Shown here piece after piece: positions 9,501 through 17,390 of a stretch of 64,000 nucleotides of DNA; the stretch's first letter is position 1, and every line of letters starts with the position of its first letter. Source of the stretch: Flavobacteriales bacterium (GTDB lineage Bacteria > Bacteroidota > Bacteroidia > UBA10329); contig JACJZP010000002.1 in assembly GCA_020635535.1 (NCBI GenBank), forward strand, positions 124,001 through 188,000. The letters run 5' to 3'. The notes beneath the pieces were generated by a model. It ran no database searches. It saw nothing but the letters and a program-made list of their open reading frames with translations, and had not been told where the DNA came from. The translations under genes were made by a program, and so were the position numbers.

Positions 9501-10924
9501 TTTCCTTCAATTCCTTGCAAAGTGAAAATAGGCAGGTACACGATGAGGATGATGACCTGCCCGAACACGGCACTGTTCATCATTCGGCTGGCAGCCTGTT
9601 TCACTTGTCCGTCCATTTCGGAGCGCGAAAGGGTGTTTGCATCCTTCAAGGTCTTACTGTGCGTGAGTTGATGCATTACCGCTTCCACGATGATGACTGC
9701 TCCATCCACGATAAGTCCGAAGTCGAGTGCTCCCAGACTCATCAGGTTACCGCTGACTCCGAATGCATTCATCAGAATAATGGCAAACAACATCGCCAAC
9801 GGAATGACTGAAGCCACCAAGAAACCTGCGCGAACATTCCCCAGAAAGAGTACGAGAATGAAGACCACAATGAGTGCGCCTTCGAGTAGGTTCTTCTCAA
9901 CCGTATTGATGGCGTTGTTCACCATTTTAGTTCGGTCGAGGAAGGGTTCTACGATAACGCCTTCGGGCAGCGTGGCGCGTATCTGCTCCATGCGTTCCTT
10001 CACGTTTTTGATGACCTCGTTGCTGTTGGCGCCTTTGAGCATCATCACAACGGCACCGGCCACTTCGCCATCGTTGTTGTAGGTCATGGCACCGTAGCGC
10101 GTGGCGTGACCTTCGCGTACTTCAGCCACATCTCGCACCAGTATGGGAAGCCCAGCGGCACTTACCGCCACTGGAACTTTCCGTATGGCATCCATGTCTT
10201 CCAACAAGCCTTCGGTGCGGATGTAAAGCACGGTAGGGCCTTTTTCGATGTACGAACCACCCGTGTTGCCGTTGTTCTCTTGCAACGCGTTGAAAACCGT
10301 GGTGATATCGAGTCCGTGCGCTTTGAGTCGATTCGGGTCAATCGCGACCTCAATCTGCCGCAACTTGCCACCGAAACTGCTCACTTCGGCCACACCGGGC
10401 ACTCCGAGAAGTTGTCTGCGAACCACCCAATCCTGAATGGTTCTGAGTTCGGTTGCCGAATAGCGGTCTTCATAACCGGAAGCAGCGCGTACCACATATT
10501 GGTAGATCTCGCCCAAACCTGTGGTGATTGGTCCGAGTTCGGGTGTTCCGATTCCTTCGGGGATCTGACCTTGAACCTGAATGAGCCGTTCCGCCACCTG
10601 TTGGCGTGCCCAAAAAAGATCGACCTCATCGGTGAAAACAATGGTTACCAGCGACAGACCGAAGCGGGAGAAACTGCGTATCTCCTTGATACCGCTGATG
10701 TTGTTATTGGCCTGTTCGATAGGGAACGTGACCAGCCGTTCGATGTCGGTTGCACCGAACGAAGGGGCTATGGTGATGACCTGTACCTGATTGTCGGTTA
10801 TGTCGGGTACGGCATCGATCGGCAATTTGGTGACCTCGTAGGCACCGAAACCGATGAGCGCAAAGACTGCCAGCCCAATAAGCAGCTTATTGCGGATTGA
10901 AAATCCAATGATATGATCAAGCAT
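6575..10924 (-). CDS. CzcA/CusA-type heavy-metal RND pump fused to a TolC-like outer-membrane factor
   Basis: 1449 residues, against ~1040 for an ordinary HME-RND pump. Residues 1 to ~1030 are a complete CzcA/CusA protein: N-terminal helix, PDITDNQVQV motif, periplasmic pore domains and the heavy-metal signature DFGLIVDGAVIIVE in the transmembrane proton-relay helix. After the last membrane helix the frame continues from ~1032 through a hydrophobic stretch resembling a signal peptide (VAVVLVLFGLASFNAQAQQ) into ~400 residues of outer-membrane efflux protein (OEP/TolC) helices. The pump belongs in the inner membrane and the OEP part in the outer membrane, so cleavage at the internal signal-like segment is likely (inference). 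Such fusions are known in Bacteroidota. The adaptor gene follows after 3 bases; a small periplasmic protein gene precedes. Confidence 0.93.
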   Translation of the reverse strand: MLDHIIGFSIRNKLLIGLAVFALIGFGAYEVTKLPIDAVPDITDNQVQVITIAPSFGATDIERLVTFPIEQANNNISGIKEIRSFSRFGLSLVTIVFTDEVDLFWARQQVAERLIQVQGQIPEGIGTPELGPITTGLGEIYQYVVRAASGYEDRYSATELRTIQDWVVRRQLLGVPGVAEVSSFGGKLRQIEVAIDPNRLKAHGLDITTVFNALQENNGNTGGSYIEKGPTVLYIRTEGLLEDMDAIRKVPVAVSAAGLPILVRDVAEVREGHATRYGAMTYNNDGEVAGAVVMMLKGANSNEVIKNVKERMEQIRATLPEGVIVEPFLDRTKMVNNAINTVEKNLLEGALIVVFILVLFLGNVRAGFLVASVIPLAMLFAIILMNAFGVSGNLMSLGALDFGLIVDGAVIIVEAVMHQLTHSKTLKDANTLSRSEMDGQVKQAASRMMNSAVFGQVIILIVYLPIFTLQGIEGKMFKPMAQTVAFALLGAFILSLTYVPMMSALILNRKVQHQPNLSDRIMAKVEQFYQHALQRILSFPKMVVSGVVVLFAAAVYLLSTLGGEFIPSLEEGDFAVETRVLTGSNLNTSIEHTQKAVKVLLKFPEVEKVVTKLGSGEIPTDPMPIEASDMMVILKDKDEWTTAETFNELADTMAKALQDVPGVVTGFQYPVQMRFNELMTGARQDVVLKIFGENLDTLATYAQRLGGIVNTVEGSQDLFVEPMTGMPQLIITYNRDALARYGLTVADANRVVNMAYAGQKAGSMYEGERRFDLVVRIKDVLDRDVRQMGELPIPTPTGLQVPLNELANVEVKNGPNQIQREDAKRRIIVGFNVRGRDVQSIVDELQKKVDAQLNLPAGYYVTYGGAFENLNAAKQRLLIAVPVSLILIFLLLYFAFGSIKHGLLIYTAIPLSAIGGILLLWLRDMPFSISAGIGFIALFGVAVLNGIVLVAEFNRLKNEGMNDLHRIVLMGTKVRLRPVLMTAFVASLGFLPMALSKGVGAEVQRPLATVVIGGLLIATFLTLFMLPILYIMFESTGKEGPKTSKVAVVLVLFGLASFNAQAQQSIPLNSAIDTALSNNLSVKAQRLATDEAQALIRSAADIPMTSVSAEVGQMNSSYVDTRFGVQQSIAFPTVYAAQKQVYQSDHRLASIGTQLTEMQLKARVTELYQHLLVLGEKQRLLTRADSLSSKLMEVAELRHRTGETDRVELAAAQTHRADVQLQLSAINKEWQRSLLEFNMLLQAKQPLQPTDEALVLPLVNINENNEVVSHPELQAANADLQKAVASTKAERAKLLPTIDLGYYNTSMRGSGADNVIYDASTRFHMGQVGLGIPLFFGSQQARVKAGKLGQQAAQTRLEATRVELNNRWQQAVSDYRAALDQLQLMESTALPSAKALEEAASLRISVGDIDPVDWVMLMDKVVALRMQHLDAIDQLNNSIIQIQYYQTQP

Positions 10925-11010
10925 GATTTATTCCTGTTGAATTGATGTTTTCTGTTGGGTTGCACGAATAGGCGGTCAGCGGACTGACAGCGGTTCATGC
11001 ACGGAAATCA

Positions 11011-11397
11011 TCAGCAGGAACGTGGCGGTTGCCAGATAGAGGAAAGGTCAGCGGAACTTAGAAACAACGGGCGGAGCAACGGATATGCCTCACCGTCAAA
11101 ATGATTCAAGTATGTTGAAACCTGAAGTATCGGTTTTGGAGACTGAGCCAGAATGATCATTGAAGGACAACCATCGAAAGACTTGAATGGTAGCTGCATA
11201 TCCCGGTCGTGATCCGCATCTGGTGCGTTATCGCTGGCGTAATGCATGGCCAAGAAATCGAACACACCGATGGAAGCATCCTTTTTCTGATGCTCTGAGT
11301 AATGACTGAAAAGCTCGGGCAGTTTAAAGAATTGATGCGCCTCCGTTGTAGTTAGGAGGTACGTGGCCAGTAATAGTATGCCGACAATTCTTTTCAC
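11011..11397 (-). CDS. Small exported protein at the head of the metal efflux operon
   Basis: 128 residues with a signal peptide (cleavage probably after TTTEA) followed by HQFFKLPELFSHYSEHQKK. It is His-rich around the mature N-terminus (H, HY, EH) and again in a HYASDNAPDADHDRD segment, suggesting it touches metal ions. It lies 86 bases upstream of the fused RND pump on the same strand. Comparable ~130-residue proteins with an HxxxKLPxLxxHYxEH-like motif sit before metal RND pumps in other Bacteroidota, so a periplasmic accessory or sensing role is plausible but not established. Confidence 0.75.
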   Translation of the reverse strand: MKRIVGILLLATYLLTTTEAHQFFKLPELFSHYSEHQKKDASIGVFDFLAMHYASDNAPDADHDRDMQLPFKSFDGCPSMIILAQSPKPILQVSTYLNHFDGEAYPLLRPLFLSSADLSSIWQPPRSC

Positions 11398-11564
11398 GGT
11401 GCAATAGTAGGCAATCCGTTAAGGAAGTACATGACGTAGGTCACATAAAGGACTGAGACTTCGACAATGAATTCAAACTGTAAACCATCTTTGTCCAAAC
11501 TAAATGGTGACTTGTATTACACAACCGTGTGACCAAACTCTCATTTCGTGGAAAACCGCTACCT

Positions 11565-11572
11565 TAAATTTG
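11565..11572 (+). promoter_or_regulatory. -7 promoter box (TAAATTTG)
   Basis: Exact match to the Bacteroidota TANNTTTG element, 39 bases before the MBL-rhodanese start codon, in the 214-base gap that separates it from the divergent metal efflux operon. No clear -33 element was identified. Confidence 0.55.
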
Positions 11573-11611
11573 TGTCAGCAATTAGAAGTTGAACCTACTA
11601 ACACATAAATC

Positions 11612-13036
11612 ATGAAAGTAGAACAGTTATATACAGGATGTTTGGCTCACGGAGCTTATTACATCGAAAGCAATGGCGAAGCAGCCATCATTGACCCACT
11701 GCGTGAGGTTGATCAATACATTAAAATGGCCGAAGACAGAGGCGCCAAGATCAAGTACGTTTTCGAAACGCATTTCCATGCAGATTTCGTTTCTGGTCAC
11801 GTGGATCTTTCAACCAAAACAGGTGCACCTATCATTTATGGGCCAACAGGTATGCAAACAGGTTTTGATGCCCACATTGGTAAGGATGGTGAGAAATTCC
11901 CGCTGGGAAATGTGACCATCACACTGATACATACACCGGGCCACACCATGGAAAGCAGCTGCTACCTGCTAACAGATGAGAACGGAAAAGACACCGCCAT
12001 CTTTACAGGAGACACACTTTTTATAGGTGATGTTGGTCGTCCAGACCTTGCCCAGCACGTTATTTCTGATCTGACACAGGAGAAATTGGCAAGCCACTTG
12101 TTCGATTCGCTTCGCAACAAGTTGATGCCGTTGAATGATGATATCATTGTCTATCCTGGTCACGGAGCCGGAAGTGCTTGTGGAAAGAACATGAGCAAAG
12201 AGACTTCAGATACACTCGGAAATCAGAAGAAAGTGAACTACGCCTTGCGTGCAGACATGACACGCGAAGAGTTCATCAAGGAATTGTTGACCGGGTTGAC
12301 ACAGCCTCCAGGATACTTCCCTAAGAATGTTCTGATGAACATTCAAGGTTACGATTCCATTGATGATGTGATGGAAAGAGGTGTGAAAGCGCTTTCTCCT
12401 CGTGAGTTCGAAGCAGCCATGGAGGCCGAAGATGCTATTGTTATCGATACAAGAAAACAGCAGGAATTTGCCCAAGGATTCATTCCTGGATCTTACTTCT
12501 TCGGAATTGACGGAAGCTTTGCGGTTTGGGTTGGAACCTTGGTTTCCGACATCAATCAGAAGATTCTTTTAGTGGGCGATGAGGACCGAATTGCAGAAGT
12601 GGTTACCAGATTGGCACGTGTTGGATACGACCATGCCATTGGATACCTAAAAGGCGGAGTGGAAGCTTGGAAAGCAGATGGCAAAGCACTTGATTCCATC
12701 GAATCCATTTCTGCCGATGAGTTTGCTGCAAGAGAAGCTGCCGATAAGAGCATTAAGATTGCAGACGTGCGTAAGAAGAGCGAGTACGATTCTGAGCACA
12801 TTGTAAATGCGATCAACACTCCTTTGGATTACATTGATGACAGCATGACCAAACTGAACAAGGACGAAACTTACTATGTGCACTGTGCGGGTGGTTACCG
12901 TTCCATGATCTTCACATCCATTCTTCGCGCCAAAGGCTACAAGAACTTGATTGATGTGGATGGAGGTTTCGGTGCCATCAAAGCTTCAGGCAAATTTGAA
13001 GTGACCGACTACGTGTGCCCTACAACAATGCTTTGA
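11612..13036 (+). CDS. MBL-fold hydrolase with two rhodanese domains (persulfide dioxygenase-like)
   Basis: 474 residues, no signal peptide. Residues 1-~245 are a metallo-beta-lactamase fold with the metal motif H54-F-H56-A-D58 and a second His cluster HTPGHTMES. Residues ~262-360 form a rhodanese-like domain with no Cys at the active loop, and ~375-470 a second with the loop C425-A-G-G-Y-R. This is the layout of ETHE1/CstB-like proteins, which oxidise protein- or glutathione-bound persulfides and exchange sulfane sulfur in the cytoplasm. The Asp-Phe after HxHxD, where ETHE1 has Asp-His, suggests an altered metal site. A single-domain rhodanese gene follows 60 bases downstream, and a -7 box lies upstream. 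Confidence 0.9.
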   Translation: MKVEQLYTGCLAHGAYYIESNGEAAIIDPLREVDQYIKMAEDRGAKIKYVFETHFHADFVSGHVDLSTKTGAPIIYGPTGMQTGFDAHIGKDGEKFPLGNVTITLIHTPGHTMESSCYLLTDENGKDTAIFTGDTLFIGDVGRPDLAQHVISDLTQEKLASHLFDSLRNKLMPLNDDIIVYPGHGAGSACGKNMSKETSDTLGNQKKVNYALRADMTREEFIKELLTGLTQPPGYFPKNVLMNIQGYDSIDDVMERGVKALSPREFEAAMEAEDAIVIDTRKQQEFAQGFIPGSYFFGIDGSFAVWVGTLVSDINQKILLVGDEDRIAEVVTRLARVGYDHAIGYLKGGVEAWKADGKALDSIESISADEFAAREAADKSIKIADVRKKSEYDSEHIVNAINTPLDYIDDSMTKLNKDETYYVHCAGGYRSMIFTSILRAKGYKNLIDVDGGFGAIKASGKFEVTDYVCPTTML

Positions 13037-13096
13037 GAGGAGGAGTCAGAACAAAAGAGAAAAAGCAGAAAACGTAAACAATTAGATAGATAAGTA

Positions 13097-13360
13097 ATGA
13101 AGAATGCAGGTTATACCGTTGTGGATGTGAGAAGCCAAATGGAATTCCAAGGAGGCCATGTGGCAGGAAGCGTGAATATTCCACTACAGGAAGTTCCGGG
13201 TAGAGTGCAGGAGTTTGCCAACATGCCCAAGCCCTTATTGTTGTGCTGCGCAAGCGGTAACAGAAGTGGTCAGGCAGTAGCTTACCTGAGAGCTCAAGGA
13301 GTAGAGTGTGAGAATGGCGGTGGTTGGATGGAAGTAAACTATCGTTTGCAGCACGCATAA
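13097..13360 (+). CDS. Single-domain rhodanese-like sulfurtransferase
   Basis: 87 residues, cytoplasmic. The N-terminus VVDVRSQMEFQGGHVAGS is the CH2A-type rhodanese motif, and the active-site loop is C51-A-S-G-N-R56, matching CxxxxR of persulfide-forming rhodaneses. It is shorter than usual (~100 residues) but keeps both motifs. It follows the MBL-rhodanese gene, so the two probably act together in persulfide handling. A terminator-like hairpin lies downstream. Confidence 0.9.
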   Translation: MKNAGYTVVDVRSQMEFQGGHVAGSVNIPLQEVPGRVQEFANMPKPLLLCCASGNRSGQAVAYLRAQGVECENGGGWMEVNYRLQHA

Positions 13361-13383
13361 GTAGAATTCCACTATCAGTTTCT

Positions 13384-13425
13384 GAAGAGGCCGTGGCAGC
13401 AATAGCTGTTGCGGCTTCTTTTTTT
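13384..13425 (+). terminator. Terminator-like hairpin after the rhodanese genes
   Basis: GAAG...CCG...CAGC can pair with GCTG...CGG...CTTC around an AATA loop, interrupted by mismatches, and a run of T residues follows (13417-13425). The stem is imperfect, hence moderate confidence. Confidence 0.55.
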
Positions 13426-13486
13426 ACTTCTTGACAATGCGTTCAAATTCAGTAACTTCAATTGTTCTAAGTTCAAAATCCAACGT

Positions 13487-15682
13487 ATGCGTCTTTTTAC
13501 AATTGCTCTTCTAACGGTTATTTTCTTTACAGAATCACACGCACAGAATCATTCTGTTGCAAGAAGATGGAATGAGGTTCTTTTAGAATCCATTCGTCAT
13601 GATCTGGCAAGACCCACGGTTCACTCACGTAATCTATTTCATACATCTGTGGCGTTATATGATTCATGGGCCTGTTTCGACCCAGTTGCGGAAACCTACT
13701 TATTGGGAAAAGTTGTTCATGGCTTTGATTGTCCGTACAATGGAATTAATGCGCCATCTGATGTTCAGGCTGCGCAAGAAGAAACAATGAGTTATGCTGC
13801 TTACAGGCTTTTGTCTCACCGTTTTGTCAATTCACCTAATGCATCTCTTAGCCAGAACATGTTCGATACTCTAATGAGTAATCTTGGATATGACATCAAC
13901 TTCACTTCCACTGATTATTCTGGTGGATCGTATGCTGCCCTTGGTAATTATTTGGCAGAGAATCTGATCGCTTATGGCATGCAGGATATTTCCAACGAAG
14001 CAAACAATTATGCCAATCAGTTCTACCAACCCATCAATGATCCACTTGTTCCCATGCTTGCCGGCAATCCTGACATTACCGACCCCAATAGGTGGCAGCC
14101 TTTGACCTTACAGGTGTTTATCGATCAGGCCGGTAATATATATCCCATAAACACTCCCTCTTTTGTTGGCGCGGAGTGGGGACAGGTACCAGCGTTTGCA
14201 TTGAAAGCAGAAGACCTCACCATCTATGAACGTGATGATTTTGACTATTGGGTTTTTCATGACCCCGGTATGCCACCTCATTTGGATACCATGACCCAGA
14301 CCACCCTGTCGCAGCAGTATAAATTCACATTTGAGATGGTATCCATTTGGTCATCTCACCTGACTGCTGATGATCCAACAGTTTGGGATATTTCTCCAGC
14401 CTCCATTGGAAACGTACAATATTATCCTACCAACGTGGCGGAGTATCCGCAGTTCTACAACATATCTGGAGGAGACCCGGGTCAGGGCTGGGATCTGAAT
14501 CCGGTAACCGGCCAACCGTATGAGCCGCAATATGTTAAGCGCGGAGATTATGCAAGAATATTGGCAGAATTCTGGGCTGATGGCCCTCACTCTGAAACAC
14601 CTCCGGGTCATTGGTTCACTATACTCAACTATGTGAGCGATCAACCGTTGGTTGAGAAGCGGTTTGAAGGAACAGGGCCAATTCTTTCTGACCTTGAATG
14701 GGATGTGAAAGCCTATTTCACTTTAGGTGGAACAGTACACGATGCAGCTGTGACAGCTTGGGGCGTTAAGGGTTGGTATGATTATATCCGTCCAATCTCT
14801 GCACTCCGCTATATGGCCGATCTGGGGCAGTCTACCAGTCCGAGTTTACCCAATTATCATCCTGGCGGTCTGCCACTCATTCAAAACTATGTTGAGTTGG
14901 TGGAAGAAGGCGATCCGTTGGCTGGAGCAAACAATCAGAATGTGAATAAGATAAAGTTATATGCTTGGAAGGGCCACGATTATGTGACAAACCCAGAAAC
15001 TGATGTTGCGGGTGTTGGATGGATTTTGGCTGAGAATTGGTGGCCATATCAGCGGCCATCTTTTGTAACTCCGCCATTTGCAGGTTATGTAAGTGGACAC
15101 TCTACGTTTTCGAGGGCAGCCGCAGAAATGATGACGCTTTTTACGGGCGATGCCTTTTTTCCTGGCGGAATGGGGGAGTTTGAGGCTCCAATGAATGAAT
15201 TTCTTGTTTTCGAAGATGGCCCCAGTCAGGACGTAACACTACAATGGGCCACCTATCGTGATGCATCCGATCAATGCAGTCTTTCGCGTATTTGGGGAGG
15301 GATTCACCCTCCAGTGGATGATATGCCTGGCCGCCATCTGGGCATGGTCATTGGTCCGCAGGCGTTTGAATTGGCAAAGGAATATTTTGAAGGAAATTCT
15401 ATTGTCACTTCCATTGATGATCAGGAATCTCCAACGCTTGAAGTTTATCCCAATCCAACAAGTTCAAATACGGTTTCGCTTCGCTTTTCAGGAACGGTCA
15501 ATTCTCTGGATATTGATGTTTACGACAGTAACGGAAAGCTGTGTCTGAGAAAGGCGATGAAAGGTATTACCAACTCAAATGTCGTCCAATTGGATGTTTC
15601 TTCACTCAACGGAGGCATCTACTTTGCGAAGGTGGATGATGGGGAGAGGGTGTTCACCCATAAACTTTCGATACTGAGATAA
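13487..15682 (+). CDS. Secreted vanadium haloperoxidase/PAP2-family protein with T9SS sorting domain
   Basis: About 731 residues from ATG 13487, where a clean signal peptide begins (MRLFTIALLTVIFF...HAQ). The frame stays open to an ATG at 13409, but those extra 26 residues are polar and would bury the signal peptide. The C-terminal half has the PAP2/haloperoxidase phosphate- or vanadate-binding pattern: YIRPISALRY, YVSGHSTFSRAAAE and CSLSRIWGGIHPP. The last ~80 residues are a T9SS type A sorting domain beginning LEVYPNPTSS. The protein is therefore probably exported and released or attached at the cell surface. Catalysis (halide oxidation or phosphatase) cannot be told from sequence alone. 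Confidence 0.88.
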   Translation: MRLFTIALLTVIFFTESHAQNHSVARRWNEVLLESIRHDLARPTVHSRNLFHTSVALYDSWACFDPVAETYLLGKVVHGFDCPYNGINAPSDVQAAQEETMSYAAYRLLSHRFVNSPNASLSQNMFDTLMSNLGYDINFTSTDYSGGSYAALGNYLAENLIAYGMQDISNEANNYANQFYQPINDPLVPMLAGNPDITDPNRWQPLTLQVFIDQAGNIYPINTPSFVGAEWGQVPAFALKAEDLTIYERDDFDYWVFHDPGMPPHLDTMTQTTLSQQYKFTFEMVSIWSSHLTADDPTVWDISPASIGNVQYYPTNVAEYPQFYNISGGDPGQGWDLNPVTGQPYEPQYVKRGDYARILAEFWADGPHSETPPGHWFTILNYVSDQPLVEKRFEGTGPILSDLEWDVKAYFTLGGTVHDAAVTAWGVKGWYDYIRPISALRYMADLGQSTSPSLPNYHPGGLPLIQNYVELVEEGDPLAGANNQNVNKIKLYAWKGHDYVTNPETDVAGVGWILAENWWPYQRPSFVTPPFAGYVSGHSTFSRAAAEMMTLFTGDAFFPGGMGEFEAPMNEFLVFEDGPSQDVTLQWATYRDASDQCSLSRIWGGIHPPVDDMPGRHLGMVIGPQAFELAKEYFEGNSIVTSIDDQESPTLEVYPNPTSSNTVSLRFSGTVNSLDIDVYDSNGKLCLRKAMKGITNSNVVQLDVSSLNGGIYFAKVDDGERVFTHKLSILR

Positions 15683-15812
15683 GGTCTGTCCGTTTTTAGG
15701 CTGACCGATTTATTGAAGCAACGTTATCCACATTGCATTCTTGAAACCGAATTGATACGGCTGTTCCGCGTGGTGTTTTGAGTCATAAATTGACATAGCT
15801 AAAAGACCAACG

Positions 15813-16946
15813 GTGAGATTCGCTATCCTTTTGCCAATCCTAATGTTTCTGGCCTTTGATTCGTCAGAGGTCATTGCTCAAGAGGCAAGAGATCAGGCAT
15901 TTTGGGATAGATACGATCAAGCCCGTCTGTACATAGCTAAGCATAATGCGGGTAGGGCAATTCAAGTTTTGGAAGAATTACATGCTAAGGACACTGCAAA
16001 TGCCAATGTGAGTTATTTGTTGGGCGTTGCATTGATCATTGTAGGTAAAGAACCGCAGCGGGCCGTAACCCTTTTTGAAAGAGCAGATGGCCACTTTGCT
16101 GAGTTGTGGGACAACCCTGGTGTAGGTCCTCCAGAGCATTTGCCATATTACCTCATTTTGGCTTACTGTAGAACAGGTCAATGCGCCAAGGCTACCGAAA
16201 GCCTAAAACGTTTGGAAGATTTCTTCTCATCAAATGAGGATTTTCTCAAAAACGATGAATATTACCTCATTGATGGAAGAAAGTGGGCCAGTAGGTGTAA
16301 GGAACCATCTGCAAAGGCATTGGAAATACCAGAACGATTGGTGAAACCCGACCTACGGGTAAAGACGCAGCCACACAAGTACTCCACTTACTCGGAGTTG
16401 TACGGTGTACAGGTTGCTGCATTATTGGAACCTCAGATGACCAGAAAGTTTGAAGGCCTCAAAAATGTGGAAGTGTATGTGGATATGCAGGGTGTATACC
16501 GGTATGTTATCGGAAACTTTGTATTCAGGTCTCAGGCAGAGAAAATGCTCGAAGTGGTTAAAGGTGTTGGTTATGCCGATGCTTTTGTGGTGAATATTAC
16601 CGATGAGGATCGGTACCCTATGGAAGTAGTGGCCTTGGATCAAACATCGCCTAAGGCTCAAATTTCCGGGGAGGTAGACTACCGCATTCAGTTGGCCGCT
16701 TTCAAAGAATCGATGCCCGATGAATCTGCCCAATACTACCTGATGGTTGACAGTATTGTTGAGATCGGTTTTGAGGATCTGACCTTGCTAACCGTTGGAG
16801 AGTTCAAGAGCTATGGTGATGCTATTGAACGCAGAGATGAGATAAGGAGAATGGGATTCAGAGATGCTTTCATTGTTGCGTTCAATCAAGGAAGGAAGGT
16901 GCCGATTGAGGATGCTCGGCAATATCTCCGCAAATACCACGACTGA
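15813..16946 (+). CDS. Exported TPR protein with two SPOR-like repeats
   Basis: 377 residues, starting with GTG at 15813, followed by a signal peptide (MRFAILLPILMFLAF...IAQ). Residues ~25-150 are helical and resemble TPR units (ARLYIAKHNAGRAIQVLEEL, SYLLGVALI). The C-terminal half contains two related ~70-residue segments, YGVQVAALLEP...YADAFVVNI and YRIQLAAFKES...FRDAFIVAF, which look like SPOR folds (peptidoglycan-denuded-strand binding). A periplasmic role at the cell wall is likely. It stands alone between the haloperoxidase and the Cys-rich protein. Confidence 0.72.
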   Translation: MRFAILLPILMFLAFDSSEVIAQEARDQAFWDRYDQARLYIAKHNAGRAIQVLEELHAKDTANANVSYLLGVALIIVGKEPQRAVTLFERADGHFAELWDNPGVGPPEHLPYYLILAYCRTGQCAKATESLKRLEDFFSSNEDFLKNDEYYLIDGRKWASRCKEPSAKALEIPERLVKPDLRVKTQPHKYSTYSELYGVQVAALLEPQMTRKFEGLKNVEVYVDMQGVYRYVIGNFVFRSQAEKMLEVVKGVGYADAFVVNITDEDRYPMEVVALDQTSPKAQISGEVDYRIQLAAFKESMPDESAQYYLMVDSIVEIGFEDLTLLTVGEFKSYGDAIERRDEIRRMGFRDAFIVAFNQGRKVPIEDARQYLRKYHD

Positions 16947-17009
16947 TCTTATAGCAAATATGATCTGCAGAATTGTCGCGTAAATGAAACCTTAGCCTGC
17001 TTTATGAAG

Positions 17010-17017
17010 TATCTTCG
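17010..17017 (+). promoter_or_regulatory. -7 promoter box (TATCTTCG)
   Basis: TANNTTCG variant of the Bacteroidota -7 element, 21 bases before the start codon of the Cys-rich secreted protein. Confidence 0.45.
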
Positions 17018-17038
17018 CTTCAAATTAATTACAAACAC

Positions 17039-17338
17039 ATGAAAAATTTTGGATTGACCCTGTTGCTGTTCTTGTTTGTTGGTGCAACTACAACTATGGC
17101 TCAGGATAAGAAGGCTGATGATTCTTCAGCAAAGACGGAAGTGATTTCTAAGGATGCACACAAGTGTACTGCAGCTGAGAAAAAAGCATGTTGTGCAAAG
17201 GCTGCTGAGTCAGGTGCAAAGTCTTGCCATGGTTCTGCAAGTGCAGATAAGAAGGCATGTTCTCCTGGATGTCAGAAAGCCTGCTGTACTGCAGATGCTG
17301 CAACCAAAAAGGATGAGCACGAGGAGCACGACCACTGA
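17039..17338 (+). CDS. Small secreted Cys/Lys/His-rich protein
   Basis: 99 residues with a signal peptide (MKNFGLTLLLFLFVGATTTMAQ). The mature part is mostly Lys, Ala, Ser and Asp, with cysteines in a regular pattern (HKC, KKACCAKA, KSCHGS, KKACSPGCQKACC) and a terminal HEEHDH. Nine cysteines plus histidines in ~78 residues suggest binding of soft metal ions (Cu, Zn, Cd) or a disulfide-rich scaffold. I do not recognise a family. It is monocistronic, ending at a strong terminator. Confidence 0.8.
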   Translation: MKNFGLTLLLFLFVGATTTMAQDKKADDSSAKTEVISKDAHKCTAAEKKACCAKAAESGAKSCHGSASADKKACSPGCQKACCTADAATKKDEHEEHDH

Positions 17339-17358
17339 TAATTGAGATGGTAAATGGA

Positions 17359-17390
17359 AAGCCCCACCAGCATTGGTGGGGCTTTTTTTA
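17359..17390. terminator. Strong terminator between convergent genes
   Basis: An 11-base perfect stem (17359-17369 with 17374-17384) around a GCAT loop, followed by seven Ts. It overlaps the very end of the convergent subtilase gene by a few bases. Confidence 0.9.
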
